Source: Lineus longissimus (lineage: Eukaryota; Nemertea; Pilidiophora; Heteronemertea; Lineidae). From it: a stretch of DNA of 64,000 bases. The notes beneath the pieces were generated by a model. That model made no database searches, was not told the origin of the DNA, and saw nothing but the letters and a program-made list of their open reading frames with translations. Positions 22,933 to 35,800 of this stretch are shown here, in pieces. The translations under genes and the position numbers were made by a program. Position 1 is the stretch's first letter, and each line of letters starts with the position of its first letter. Location: positions 10,542,109 to 10,606,108 of the forward strand of contig NC_088325.1 in NCBI RefSeq assembly GCF_910592395.1, read 5' to 3'.

Positions 22933-24884
22933 GTGTGCTTGTTATCTACTGATGGGACTGGGAGGCTAGGATAGGAGCATGGCAGGAACTCCTCGGCAGT
23001 CTCAGCTGATCTTGTTGCTTCTGGAAGCTGGTTCCAGGTTCGGACTGCTCGGTGACAAGTTGGTCTCTTGTGCTGCAGTATAGGCAATCAGCTTCCCGTA
23101 TTTAAAAGTATGCAATCAAATCAGTATTGACCCCTTCTGTTCTGTCAGGATTACCTTTTTTGGAGACGCCATATCCCGGATATGTCGGGAAAAGGGTCAA
23201 GGTCACCAATGGAATTGCGGTCGTTTCGCTCCATGATCTTACGCCCCAGTCATTTCGCTCCAATGAATAGTGCGGGATTTATGCTAATTAGTATTTAAAG
23301 CCCCCACGCTTTCATGCTTTATGATCCGAGATGGGAAAGTCAAGACTGACATTTATGTCAAATTACACAATCAAGTGATGAGACTGAAAACAGGGTCTCT
23401 GCGCCAATGAACACAATACATTGATTTGGCTTGTTTGGCTAGTGGTAGGCTCTTTATAAAAGCAAAGCCTCGGGGACATGCCACTGTTTCGTGAATTGTT
23501 AACGGATGACGACTACAAGTACAGACGGTGCAGTATTTCACAGACTCGGCACTCGCTGTACTGCGACATGGGGGAAAATCAATCTCAAAGATATCTCACC
23601 AACTCTTACAGACTGTCAAGCTACGTTAACCCAATGGACAGAGTAAATTTGGAGTTCATCCATAAAAACAACAAAGACATGCACCGATGTGTGTGTTTTG
23701 AGCAAACCTTTATTTCAGAAAAGACGACACTGCACCTGGCTGGCTTCACAGTACTGTAGGTCTAAACCATTGTTTCAGAATGCACTGTTGAATAGAGCTT
23801 TGGTGAATTGGCCAATAATTAAGACATTAATCACTGAGGCTGTTGCCATGATCACATGCTTCATCTCAGGGATATGGATTCATACTGGTGATAAACCATT
23901 CAATGTGATTGCAAATTATTTCAGCAGAGGATTGATGGATTCATGCTAGAATATTCAATGTGAGCTCTGGTGTAGGCCTATCTCCAATAAGGGGATTTCA
24001 CACACCAACGATTGAGCCTCCTTTTGACATTTTCTTGGGCGGTGAAAATGAACCATCTCCATTTCCTATTCATAAGTCTGGCACAGATCAGCTAGCTAGG
24101 TTTTGGGCCTGCCGAACATGTGGACAATATGGTCCCCTTAGGGTTCCATTCAGTAACTTGCATAATGACGGTTGGAATAGGAGTATCAAAAACCATATGG
24201 ACCACAGGATGCCATATAACTGGCACGGATTCCTGACCTTCAACTTATCCAACTTCCATATTTGATATACTTTTGGCACATAGCCATCACCAATTGCCAT
24301 TGCCAATTGCCATTGCCAGGTTTTGAACGAACCCATCGCCGAAGTCATTCGCGTTTCCCGCGTTATGAACTTGCCGCAAACTTGCCGAAGAAGGTCACAT
24401 GACAGACAAAAATAGATTCATACGAGAAACTTGCATAAATTAACAAGCCCCCTCGCTTGGTATATTCGAAGTATGGTGAATTCGCAACCAGCGGTTGTTT
24501 TGAAAAATTTGCTCAACAAAATTCCAATTTTAGCTGTTTTCCCCTGTTGATATTTGAAATACTCCCTCAGATGTATTGAAGTTGTCTACATGGAATACAC
24601 TAAGAAAATTTCCAGGTGCATTTCCTTTTTGTGAACCGAGAGAAATTCTGTAGGCCTACAATCCACCAGCATGCAGCGCAAAAATTCAGGCCATCAGGGT
24701 GTCCCAAAAAAAATTTCCTTCACCTTCATGACCTTGTGCCATATCAGGTTACTGTTAGGTATCATAGGTTGGAGCGTACTTGAAACTTTGATGTTGAGCA
24801 TGCCATGTAGTTGTAGGAATAGAATGGTGAATAATGTATAAAGACGATTTAGGCCTAGTTCTAACTTCTTGTTGGTCCCCGACA
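22933..24884. other. Intergenic stretch upstream of the PROSER3-like gene
   Basis: Open frames at 23478-23759 and 23960-24265 show no recognisable domains. The segment around 24114-24160 (ACATGTGGACAAT, AGGGTTCCATTCAGT) recurs at about 25262-25305, so it is a dispersed repeat. Confidence 0.4.
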
Positions 24885-27800
24885 ATGAAGACAGCCACTC
24901 GACCGGCAGCAGCAATGGCGGCTATGTAGACGTAGTATCTTCTATTCTAACAATAGGATCGACAGGTGCTCATTCATGTCATTGGCCTTTTGAAAATGAA
25001 TGTGAAACTGGCCTTTTGCACACAAAACAAAATCTCTTTCAGTTTCTGAATATTATTACGTTCTTGACATTTCAGGGATCCTTTCTATGAAGCCCCTCTC
25101 CACAAAGGTTATTACCATCCCTCGCAGAAGAAGAAACTATCAAAGAAAGATAAAAAGGTCAGAACATCTTAGTGAATTTTGTTGTCATGCGTTTTCGTAC
25201 AACAAGCTCTGGGAAGAAAGCCAGAGCCACTTGAGCCACCGTAGCCAGGTCAATTTTTGTGAAACATGTGGACAATCGGGCCCACAATAGGGTTCCATTC
25301 AGTTAATTGCATATGACTTGATGACACTTTGATACCTGCCGAGACGAGGGAAGGGCATTGTATTTATCATAGGAAATACGCTTAGACATGTTCATAAGGC
25401 TCTCCAACTCCTCAACTCCTCTACAGATTTGCCTGAGCCCAGAGAAGCAACCTTCAAAGAAGGAATCGAAGCCATTGAAACCGGCTGATGAGAAGTTCTT
25501 GAAGGGGACGAATGTGTACACTGGCAAGGCGCCACCGACTGGAGACACACCTAGTCCAGCCACCAGTGCCAGTTCTAAGTTTAATGAGTCGTGGCCTGAG
25601 AGTGAACGAGCATCGACTATTGGGTAGGTACAAGTATTTTATTCAGAGAAAAAGATTAGGAAATATAAGGTTTTATAGAGCAATACACTGTTCGAGTCTT
25701 GAGGCACTTTACATTCGATCACCAGTCTGTGTATGCCGTGCATGAGTAAAGACATCTCAGGCAGTTTTTGTCATTTTGAAGGAAAATTAGGCACTTCTTC
25801 AAATCCTAGTGCAGTGAACAATAATCTCACTCTGAAGGCATCCTTTCTTTAGCTTTAACTTAATCCCCAACCTTTGTTTTCTCTTCATTTGCAGCTTAGT
25901 ACCGGAATTCAACTTGAGTCCGGTACAAGATTCATACCAAAGACTCCATTCCACAAAACTTGATATGGGGCCAATCACTTCTGACTCTGATGCATCCAGG
26001 AGAGGTGGGGGCAGTCATTATAGCAGCACCACCAGTGGAAACAAGCAGAAGAATGATGCGGAGTCGACTCTTCAGAAGTAAGTATCATGCAGTCAGCCAA
26101 AACTGTATCTTCGCTCAGTATTCTCCACTCAATTTATTTTTGGTCAGGTGGCAAGCTTAGCTTTAGTTGAGGTTGTAGTTTTCCTCGACAGAATGGCCTG
26201 GTGGTAAGAATTTTTATTTTGGTCTGGTGGCCCATCGGTAGCTAAAACTCGTGATAAATCTTGATTTGAAAAGTTTGTTTAAACTTCTAGTACATGTGTT
26301 TGTGTAACTAAACAAAGATAATTTTACTCAAGTATTCTATTTTTGGGTGATGCCTAATGATGAGGGATCCTAAAAAATTCTTTTAACGTTTTAGATACAT
26401 CAATAGATTTCGGTACGGTCAGCCCTTGAGCAGGGAGGCCAGGGAAGCCAAGAAACCAGAAAAAACCAAGGATTTCTGGTGGTTAACTTCCAAGTCCCCA
26501 TCTACTCCCGGCAGAAGTTCAACACCCAATGGCGACACGCCATCTCCTGGCAAAATGAAAACTAGATTGGTGAGGTCACCACTTAGTCCATATTCACCCA
26601 TGAAGCCGGGGCGGTCATCAAGCTCGGTAAGTTTTGCGGTTTTTAGGGAGCAACTGTTGAATTTATAAAAAAACGTTGGCATCAAGTGACTTCGAGTATT
26701 ACTCCCCCTGTAGAGGATCCTGTTCTATCGCAGGGTAACTTCCCAAGCAAGCCTAGCACCCATTTACTCCTGGGTGGAGAGAAGCAAGTAGGGTTAGGTG
26801 CCTTGCTCAGGGACACAAAGATGATTCAGTGTTCATCTGTCCGAGTATTGAACCTACGACCTCCTAGTTCTAAGCGCTCTTGCCACTCTGCCACTGATTC
26901 CCCTAAAATCCCACTTGATTCTTAGTGAAAACTATTAATCATTTTTGTAAACAGATAAAGTTATTTAAAGCGATGATCTGTTTTTTTGCGGGCTCAAAAT
27001 TAGGTGAGGGCAGTGATGAGAACCATGAAATCAAATTTCAGTGGCCTTAGCATGACATGCATAATTACTGTGGTTCTATTTCTGTTACAGAGCAGTGGTA
27101 GATCTGGCTATCGACCAAGTGTTCCAGCCATTGATGAAATGACACAAAAATTACAAGAAAAGGCTGACAGACTTTTGGAACTGAGGTGAGCGCATTCTTT
27201 TTGATGGAACCAACTTCTGTACGCTCTGTGATTTAAGGAATTAGTGTCACAGTGACTGGTCTCTGGACTGAATTTAGACTGGGAGGGTGGAGCTAAAATG
27301 TTGGCCCAAAACTTAGGCTCTTTGGCCGGAAGTCTTGGGTAGAATTTGAGTTCCGTCTGGTGGTCTCTGGCTGGAAGACAGAGTCACAAGGCTAACACTG
27401 ACATAATTGGCCCCATAGAAGCGCTTAAAAAACCATTCATCCGGCCTCGGAGGAAAAATACTCCATGGAGAATAACACTCCGAATTTCAGAGTGTATGCT
27501 GAAAAAGAAAAAGACAAAACCACTGCTTTCAGATGATGATAAACCAGAAAGTTCTCTTGTCCTCTTTCCAGTGAGTCGAGCCTTAGCTCGGAGCCAATAG
27601 TCAGCACATTAGGACTTGGGAGTGAGCCCTCACTCGAGTCGGTCAGGAGCAGGAGCAGTGCAAGTCTAGTCGAAGAACGACCGTATAGGCCTGGCTTCAT
27701 CAGATATATGCAAGGTATGACATATTTTTCTCTAAAAATCGTTTAAATGCAAATATAAAGATTCGTGACAATTTGGCTCGTTGGTTTTTAAATGTTTAGC

Positions 27801-30800
27801 TGTGAGACTAATGTTCAGCCTGACTTTTACAGAGAAGGAAAACTTGCTTCACCGAGATGATGAAGTTTCTGGCCCTCGCAGGGATCCGACTGTACCAAGG
27901 AGAGATGCTCCGTCCGATGACATCCTCGACCAGTGGCGCCTACGTAGGAAGATGGAGACGGCCCGTACTAAAGGCTACCCGAGTATCAGGCTACTTGATG
28001 CGGGCAGAGGATCTGCTTCACCAAGAAAAGCAGACAGGGTGGGTTCTTAATGGCTTCATGGTATGCACTCGGTGTCAAAGATCCTGACCACTTGGTCCTA
28101 CCCTCTCCAAACATGCCCAACGGACTCGGGGATGATAAGTTTCATTCTAATTGTATAAGTCGTACTTCCACCTATCAAATCTCCGTGTCTTTGCGCTTAC
28201 ACCTATGAATTGCCGTGTCTAAATAGACCCGTGTCTCAAATCCCCGTGTCTATTAGCCCCATCGAGCTTGATGGGGCTAATTTAGACCCGTGTTCAACAC
28301 GGGTTTTTTGATAGGTAGAATCTGAATAGACACGGCAATTGCAAGTTCTAAGATCCGGCGACAGATGGCGCGGTGTAGTTGCCTCGGTATTGCGTATGCG
28401 AAATTTCCCTCCAACGGGAAAGAAACACAGGAGAGCTCCCTTCCTCCAGCGCACCTGTCGCCGGGGCTATTAACCATTATCTAACACCACTGATAGGTGT
28501 AAGTGCGCCCTGGGTTTTTGACACACGGCGAAGACACGGGTCTTGAAAAAACACGGGGTTTATGATAGGTGGAACTACGACTATAGATGGCGACGCATCT
28601 GAATAGTTTCGACTGTTGAGATAAAAGTAAGCTTTACTGGTGATTATTGGTGTCCACTGTCAGCAAGAGATGGCAACGGCTGGAAAGTGCCTTCCGTAGC
28701 GAAGCGGTTAATAAAAACAAAAGTTATCGATTGCAGGACCCAGAGATCGAGTCAAAACTGGCTGATTTCCGCAGCAGACTTGCCCAGGCGTCGTCAGGAA
28801 GGTACTCCTCGCCTCTGAAGCCTGGCACGAATGTCCACTTCACTCCTTCTCCACCAAGACAGGGGGAAAAACAGGTGAGGCTTTGTTTCTCTTGTCGTGC
28901 TTCGTTTATGCCCTTCAATCTTTATTGGGTAGTAATGCAGTCTAAAACACGGTCTCCACAGGTGTGCCTGTCCATGCTGCCTAGTCCCATTACAATATTA
29001 CCCTTTGAATTTGAATATTCGTGATAACTTTCATTTGTTAAAAATGGAAGATATTTCTTTTCAGGTGCCGATGTCCCCCGAAAGAGATCAACCAGAACAT
29101 GACATGACTCGTCCTCCTCCCCAGATTGCAAGTCCGACATTGAAACGCAAGCCTGGCACCAAGGACCAGGTTGAGCCGCACCTTCACCTCATGTGTGATA
29201 TTCTACCTTGTCCCCATCAGACTGAGGCTAAGAAATGTATGGACGAGCACACTGAGAGATCGGGTGGGGGACAAGGTCCTGACGTATCGGAGCATTTGGA
29301 TAAAGAAACAGAAGGGTGGAAACATGGGGGAACGAGTAGAGAGAATCTCAGAGAGGGAAGTGAGGACTTGGAACTTGATAAAGGAAATCATTACAAAGAT
29401 GAAGTGAGAGAATTGAGTGAAAATTCTAGCGACAATGACAGAGAAATAGGAGAATCCGATGAAAAAGTCAGTGAAGTTGACAAACAAATGGCCAAAGTTT
29501 CTCAATGTGACACTTTGCAGACATGTGACGGGTCAGTTTCGTTCGAGAATGACGTTCCTGTGAGAGATTCTGGACCAACGGGTCAGCATGGCATCCGACC
29601 TGCTAGGAAAGGCAGGGACACTGATGTGAATGTGAAAGATTCCGACAAAGGTTTTGTTAGTGAGAAATCTCAAAAGCCTAAGCGAGGAAGCAGGAATGTC
29701 CCTCATCCGAAAATTGCAAGAGACAGTCCGAAAAAACGTGATTCTTCCGTTGATAATGTCGTAGGTGAGGTGGTGACGGAGAGGTTGTTTGTTTCGCCGA
29801 CGTCGAGTGTGGACAGCATTGTGTCGGAGAGGAACAGGGCACCTGATGCTTCTTCAGAACAAGGTATGTCGTGTGTAAACCCGGGATGGAATTGTGGTTA
29901 TTGCCTCAGCTGGGCTCTCAAGTTTACAGCTTTTAACACTCACATTGAACACCCCTGTACCCAAATTCTTCGGTATGTTACAGTGATGTCACAGAAGACC
30001 CAAGGATGTCAACTGATCACATTTTATGTTACTTTTGACCCCCTCATTCCTTAGTACATGTGCATGTAGATTTTATTCGCTCAATGTTTTCATCGTCAAA
30101 AAGAGAAGAGAAAAATAAAACAAATCTGTTTTAGTTTCAAGTAAATTTTTCCACCACTGATGTTCTCAATTCAATTCAATATTCTCTTGTGCTGTATCTT
30201 CATCTTGCTGTATTTTTCTCTCTATCATGCTGTATTTTTCTCATGATCATGTTGTTTTTTTCTCTTTCTACAGATACCTTGACCTCAGACTTGGATGAAT
30301 TTGCTGAAGATGAATTACTTCGACAGCTGAGGAAACAACGAGAAAAGTTTGAATCCAAATTAAAGTGAGTAGAATAAGTGTCAAGATTCGGGAAATTAGA
30401 AGTTTGACACCGTACCAAAACTTTTCATCTGTTTTTCCCAAGTTGCCCGCACCATGCACCCCCCCTCCATGTTGAATACCTATTTAGCTGTGTGCACATT
30501 CTAATTTCCTTGGGGAAGGAGGTCATTTTGGGATCAAAACTCGGGTGCAAATTTGTAGAGGAAATGAAAAAAGGGTTCCTCATCAGGAAAAATCTTGCAT
30601 CTTTTCGAAAGAGATGCATTTTGGCCTAAAAGAGGGAGAAGTAGGCAGTGTAATCTGTTTTTCCTTCACTTGTCACCTTAAGTAGAACCATCGCTTTGAC
30701 ACAGTCCTCAAGATTGGGGGTCGAATTTTCGTTGGCAATCCCGTAGATAAGGGGGTCATTTTGATCAAAACATTTGGACTCGATTCCTTTTGGTTGTATC

Positions 30801-30850
30801 TTTTCAGGTTAATCGACCAACTTCTTGAACAGACTAAGACACCAAAGTGA
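24885..30850 (+). CDS. PROSER3: PROSER3 (proline and serine rich 3)-like protein
   Basis: Exons with matching phases are 25076-25157, 25427-25623, 25895-26077, 26395-26626, 27091-27185, 27572-27714, 27833-28038, 28737-28874, 29065-29863, 30274-30364 and 30808-30850 (TGA). A first exon at 24885-24925 (ATG) fits in phase but has a weak GTAGAC donor. The product would be ~749 residues. Family landmarks are DPFYEAPLHKGYYHPSQ near the N-terminus, FNESWPESE, YINRFRYGQPLSREAR followed by DFWWL, and DDILDQWRLRRKMETAR. A basic and acidic disordered region fills exon 29065-29863, and a C-terminal coiled coil (DELLRQLRKQREKFESKLK, IDQLLEQTK) ends the protein. The order matches what I recall of vertebrate PROSER3, whose molecular function is poorly known. 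No disruption is seen. A poly(A) signal AATAAA lies near 31446. Confidence 0.85.
26690..26915 (-). mobile_element. tRNA-derived SINE-like element
   Basis: On the minus strand, starting near 26915, the sequence reads AGTGGCAGAGTGGCAAGAGC (like a tRNA A box). About 35 bases on comes GGTCGTAGGTTCAATAC (like a B box). A body with GTGTCCCTGAGCAAGGCAC then follows. It lies in an intron of the PROSER3-like gene, antisense to it. Confidence 0.65.
28156..28583. mobile_element. Inverted-repeat MITE with TA flanks in a PROSER3-like intron
   Basis: The left end TAAGTCGTACTTCCACCTAT and right end ATAGGTGGAACTACGACTA are imperfect ~30-bp inverted repeats. TA flanks both sides (28154-28155 and 28584-28585). 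Subterminal CCGTGTCT and AGACACGG motifs are repeated inside. There is no coding capacity. Confidence 0.75.
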
Positions 30851-32395
30851 AGGCCAAGAAAAAGACATGTTCTGAGACGGAGATTTCCAAAATTGACCAA
30901 TCTGCCTGATACCCCTGTTGTAAATTTTGAAATCGGGCTGCTGTATGCAGTAGGCCTAGTTCCCATAGTCAGAAGGCAGCATAATCAATTGTGCCAGGTT
31001 TGACTAGACTTTACAGATGCTGCATTAGTGTCTGCCCTTATTTTGAGCTATCTACAGTGAGTTTGTATCTAAAACAAAAAGTTTTCGATTTTCGGCGATA
31101 CTGTGAGAATGACTCAACATGTATGTGGTAGTAGTTTGATGTCAGCAAAAAAGTTGAGCTTTTTTGCGTGAAGAGTATAAATTCTAGTTACATGCTGGTT
31201 TCATGTACGTATTCTATTGTATTTCTGTAGGCCTACCGGTACATTTATTTTGATACAAACTATACTGTGTTTAGGCTGCACCGGTTCCTGCTGCCACCTA
31301 GAGAGAGAATATATACACCGATCTAGTGACAGCAAGACAGTGTTGTTCCGACTTTCAAAGTTCGCCCACTAGCGCAGAAGGCCTAGTTATTCTCCCGAGC
31401 GGGGACATAACACATATTATATTGTAAATGCACATAGTGCCTGCTAAATAAAATGAACCATTTAACCGTACTGTGCTTGTGTCATTGACTTAACCCTTTG
31501 CCTTTTGAGTCGGCTTTCTCCACACCTTTGAAAAATAAAACTAGATAGTTTAAATAACCTTTGGTTGATTGTTGTTTGTCTTATGTTGAACTTGGTGTCT
31601 GTCATCTCCAAATCAGCGGATTTGGCGGCATTCATAATGCCATGTGGCATGGAACTCCCAAAGCAGACACCGCCGACACCTCCACATCAAAAATTGTTCC
31701 TGTCCCAACGTTTTGCTTGTGACTTTGTCCTCGAATTGAGACTGATATGAGATTAATGGAGATTTGAATCAGTCACCATTGAATCTCTTTGTGCAACACC
31801 GTTAGAGGGCAACAACATCTGAAAAGGTGGCGCTGATTATCACTAGGGTATGCACTAAAAAGATGCCCAAAAGTGGTGTCATTTCTGTGTCAAATCTGTA
31901 ATGAGAGGTTTCTGTAGTTTAGCTGAATGACAATTTGTTATGTGTTTCTATCCGAACAATGATCTAGTTGCGACTTTGCCTATTGTTAATGATAAAGAAC
32001 AGTGGAACCTCCTTTTGCGGACATTAAGGACACTAGTTTCAGACCCAGAACAATGATCATTAGTTGAGGCTATGCCTAGCTCTAATGATATCCGAAAGTC
32101 AAAATGAAACCAGCCTTTGCGGACACCTTTCTATGAAGAACACCCTCTCCAATAATGACACTAGTTTTGGATCCAGAATGGACATTCCAATCCATTCAAG
32201 TTGACCTCTCTAATGAGGGCTGTACTTGTCAGTCCTGAGGGTGTCCTTATAGAGAGGTATTGCGACACATGCAATATATACACGAAGTGGCTAGGTACAC
32301 AGCAGACTGCTGTGTACGCAGGAACAAGTTGGTTGCATACACAGCAGAGGCGAATTAACATAACCGCGTCATCAATGACGTCAGCTGGAGAAAAA
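30851..32395. other. Intergenic stretch after the PROSER3-like gene
   Basis: The first ~600 bases are probably PROSER3-like 3' UTR (signal AATAAA near 31446). The rest is AT-rich without recognisable genes, apart from the MITE relic at 32000-32257. Confidence 0.45.
32000..32257. mobile_element. Degraded copy of the CAGTGGAACCTCC MITE family
   Basis: It begins CAGTGGAACCTCCTTTTGCG. Toward the right end it carries GACCTCTCTAATGAGG and GAGGGTGTCCTTATAGAGAG, the same subterminal parts as the 41799-41965 element. The final inverted end is lost and the interior is expanded. Confidence 0.65.
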
Positions 32396-32412
32396 TGGCG
32401 GTGTGGCGGCTG

Positions 32413-32656
32413 CGGTTGAAGAACTTCCCGCTTCCCTTCAAGTTGGGGCCAAATTCTCATCCCTTCCCGCCTTCCAAACAGCTCTCTTTCGGTATCGGGA
32501 GCAACACAACGTTGCCTTTGTAATACGGCACTCTAGAACCATCGACAAACAAGAAAGTGTCTTAAAAATGATGGGAAATTCCACAGCACTTAATTTCACA
32601 GCCAATAAATGTACAGCATCAGAGTCCCATCCCATGCTTTACATCCAGATAGTCTA
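32413..32656 (+). pseudogene. Fragment resembling the N-terminus of ZSWIM/Mutator-like proteins
   Basis: The open frame reads LQVGAKFSSLPAFQTALFRY, then REQHNVAFVIRHSRTI, and near its end MLYIQIV with a stop. This follows the pattern of the N-terminal domain in ZSWIM3-type, Mutator-transposase-related proteins. The nearest ATG in good context (32395) is in another frame, and no downstream exon is recognised. It is probably a relic. The family call is weak. Confidence 0.35.
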
Positions 32657-32865
32657 AATAAAATAAACAAGCAGGCGGACAGCTCCAGTATATGAAAAAG
32701 TCAAAATGCTGAATATAATATTTATCCAAATCAATTAGTATGAAATCAAAAAGTTATCATTTATGGAGGAAGTTAATTTGTGATAGCCCATTTGAATAAA
32801 ACCTGTTGACCTAGGTGAGATTCCCATCATTCTATCACTTGAGCCTGCGCTGTTGGATATTCAAG

Positions 32866-35800
32866 ATGGCTACATTGACATTATTTCTAGCCTTGGTAGT
32901 AGTCGCTTATGGTGAGTTGTCCATCTCCTTCTAATACTGAGAACTGACAAACTTTTTAATTTTGTGATTTGGGAACATTTCTGAAAAAAATAAGAAAATA
33001 AAAACTTTCATGATTTTCGTTTGGGGATTATGAAATTTCTTTTACTGGCAATCAATCACAAAATAGTTTTGGCAATTTTTATTTTCGGGAATCAAGGTTT
33101 TTCGTGAAATCTACAAAAAGAAAAGCAAGTAACCACATTTTGTCCCAAATCTACATTTATAAAAGCTTTTTCGGAGGCGTCTGTGGGCAGCTGCCTCTCT
33201 GCACCACTGACACTGCTGAATATTGCCCTGGGTTGTTACAGGTACCAATAAAATTTGATGGTAGGCCCTTAGTAGAATCTTAGATTTCTCTAACCAGGTT
33301 AGAGATCTGTTTCAGTATAATAATGATAGTGAACTGCAAGCTGTAGCTGAGGTAGTCAAGATACTTCCCGCTGCCGCAATCAGTCCTTCTAAAGTAGATT
33401 ATATAGTGCATCTAAAGTAGATTATAACAAATTTCATGGCAGACTAAAATTACCTTCACATCGGCCATGATGGAAGGATTATAACAAATCTCATGGCAGG
33501 CTAAAATTACCTTCACACCGGCCATGATGGAAGGATTATAACAAATCTCATGGCAGACTAGAATTACCTTCACACCGGCCATGATGGAAGAACTGGAGCG
33601 TCCTAATTAAGACTTCAATGCGTTCATTAATTCTTGATCTCCCAAAGAAATCTTTTAAAGGGGGACCACACGTCCCCCATATATGCAGGAGCCAGGTTTC
33701 ACGAAGTCGCCTCAGATGTATTAACATGTGGGACCTACAAAACGGTACATCGGCACATTTCTACGCTCCGGACGCAGTGGACCGGCCTCGTCGTTCACCC
33801 AAGGAGATCCCATTGGGATGACGCAGTGGACTGCCCCGGGGGGTCTACACTATTCACGTTTGGACGAGAAATATTTTTATCTACATGTAACTGCATATTA
33901 GTCGCCAGGCCTGAGACCACCAGCTGAACCACCTGGAATTTGTCTAATAGCCTCCCTTTGTTATTGTATTATTGGGTCCCCTATTCTGCCCTTTCAAATG
34001 TATTACTAATCCATTCCAGCGCGTGGCGAGTCCGGGATTTTGCATCCTGGGCCGAGAACGGTCTCGGCAACGCCTGGTCAGAAGGTGGTCCTGGATTGTG
34101 TCATTGTTGATGCCGGCGGAGACAAGGTTGGTACCTTGGTCGCATACTGTATTTACATTTTTCTTGATGATAATGTTGCCTCTCGATATTTTGTATACGA
34201 GGTATAAGGAGTATCAAAAACCTGCATCTCAGGACTAAGAGCAACTAGACTAGTTTCTCTAAGCTCAGGATGACCACCACCGAGCCATGAGGATAAATAT
34301 CCCTGCTTGTCACCATGCGCCGCCACTTGAAGTTTCGAACTAATGCTGACCTCTGATAACGATTTTCGCCAGTGTTCAAGTGCGATGAGGCAGTTTTGGA
34401 CATGACTTGTGAATTTCAGGCAAGCCTAAGGTAAGGCCTAAGGCCCTGCTCGCCACTATGCGCCGCCACATGTAAAAGCAGACCTCTCATAAATGATTTT
34501 TTCCAGCGTCGCAAGTATTGGAAACTTTCTTTTCCTGTGTCTATTCATTGAGATAACTGCCTCATTTTTATTTTTTAGGTTTTGTGGATGAAGGGAGATG
34601 ACAAAGAGGTCGTTGCCATTAATGGCATGCAGCTCATGATTGAACCAAACATAAATGTTGTTACCATAGATACGAATGAAGGAACCAACTATCAGCTGAC
34701 TATAAACAAGTAAGTCCACGTTTTCTTTCCCCAGGGCAGGCCAACTCGCCGAACTGGAAGGCCTGCCAATTGGCAATCTGGGGAATTGATTCTCCAGGGT
34801 GTGAAGTCTGTCCGTGGTCGAAAGCTGCGTGCACCTAGGCTACCTTTATCACTCTCAAGGCTCGATTCCACTAGAACTATACTGAGTTACGATCACCGCT
34901 CAAGGAAAATTACTAGTGCGCTCAATCCCAGCAGTTATATTTTAGAGTAATGTTTTTTTCATTTATAATCATTGTAGGTTTTCTGGTCAGTATGCCGATG
35001 TCTACTACTGCCTTTTGGACCGCGGAGAAGCGGACTGGAACAGTAAGCAAAAGGCTGTGTTCACTGTCCAGGCTGATGTTCCGGAATGTAAGTGTAGATT
35101 GCCGAGTGATTTATGCAAGGCCAACTTACTAGACTAATATCTCAGAGCCGTCTCGCTGGTGAATCCAAAGGGATGACGTTTAATGATATGAAAGCAACGA
35201 TTAGGAAACAGGACGTGGTGTCGGCTACGTCACACCAGCTTTGGCGCAAATATCTCTGTACAGTTTTATAGGGGGTCATTTTACGGGGGGGGGGAAGGAT
35301 TGTCGGGGGGGCAATTGACAGGTGGGGAATTGTCCGGGGGAGCGGGAATTGTCCTAGAACCATTTTTACATACGGAATTTCTTTCACGGTAGATTAAACC
35401 CTTTCCTCTGGAGATATAAGCATGACATTTCCACAGATGAATAAGTAATACATAAACTACATGTATATGATTGGCGAAAAAATCCCTAACCTCTTATAAT
35501 ACATTGCGTACATTTCAAGCATTGTAGGTCCATGGTAGCGTACCTGGGGACGGATAAAACGTGAAGTAGGCGCCTAACTAATGCAATGGTCCACATGAAG
35601 AGAATCGACCAATGGAGAGCTGACTCGTCGGGTCAAATCTTAGTCCAACATCGAAATCGCGTGATAATTCCTCAAATTTTTAATTTGTCTTTTTTTGTGC
35701 ATTTTGATGAAGATGAGTGGGGAGCGACAGCTTAGTAATATTGCCCTTAATAATACCAATGTTTTGTTCTTTGATAATACCAATGTTTTTTTAAATTATA

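Noticed and set aside
22818-23087. Arg-rich open frame across the GAC/ACG microsatellite
   Set aside because: It is only a translation of the trinucleotide repeat.
23478-23759. 93-codon plus-strand open frame near the large repeat
   Set aside because: It has an ATG but no recognised motif or flanking exon. It may be chance.
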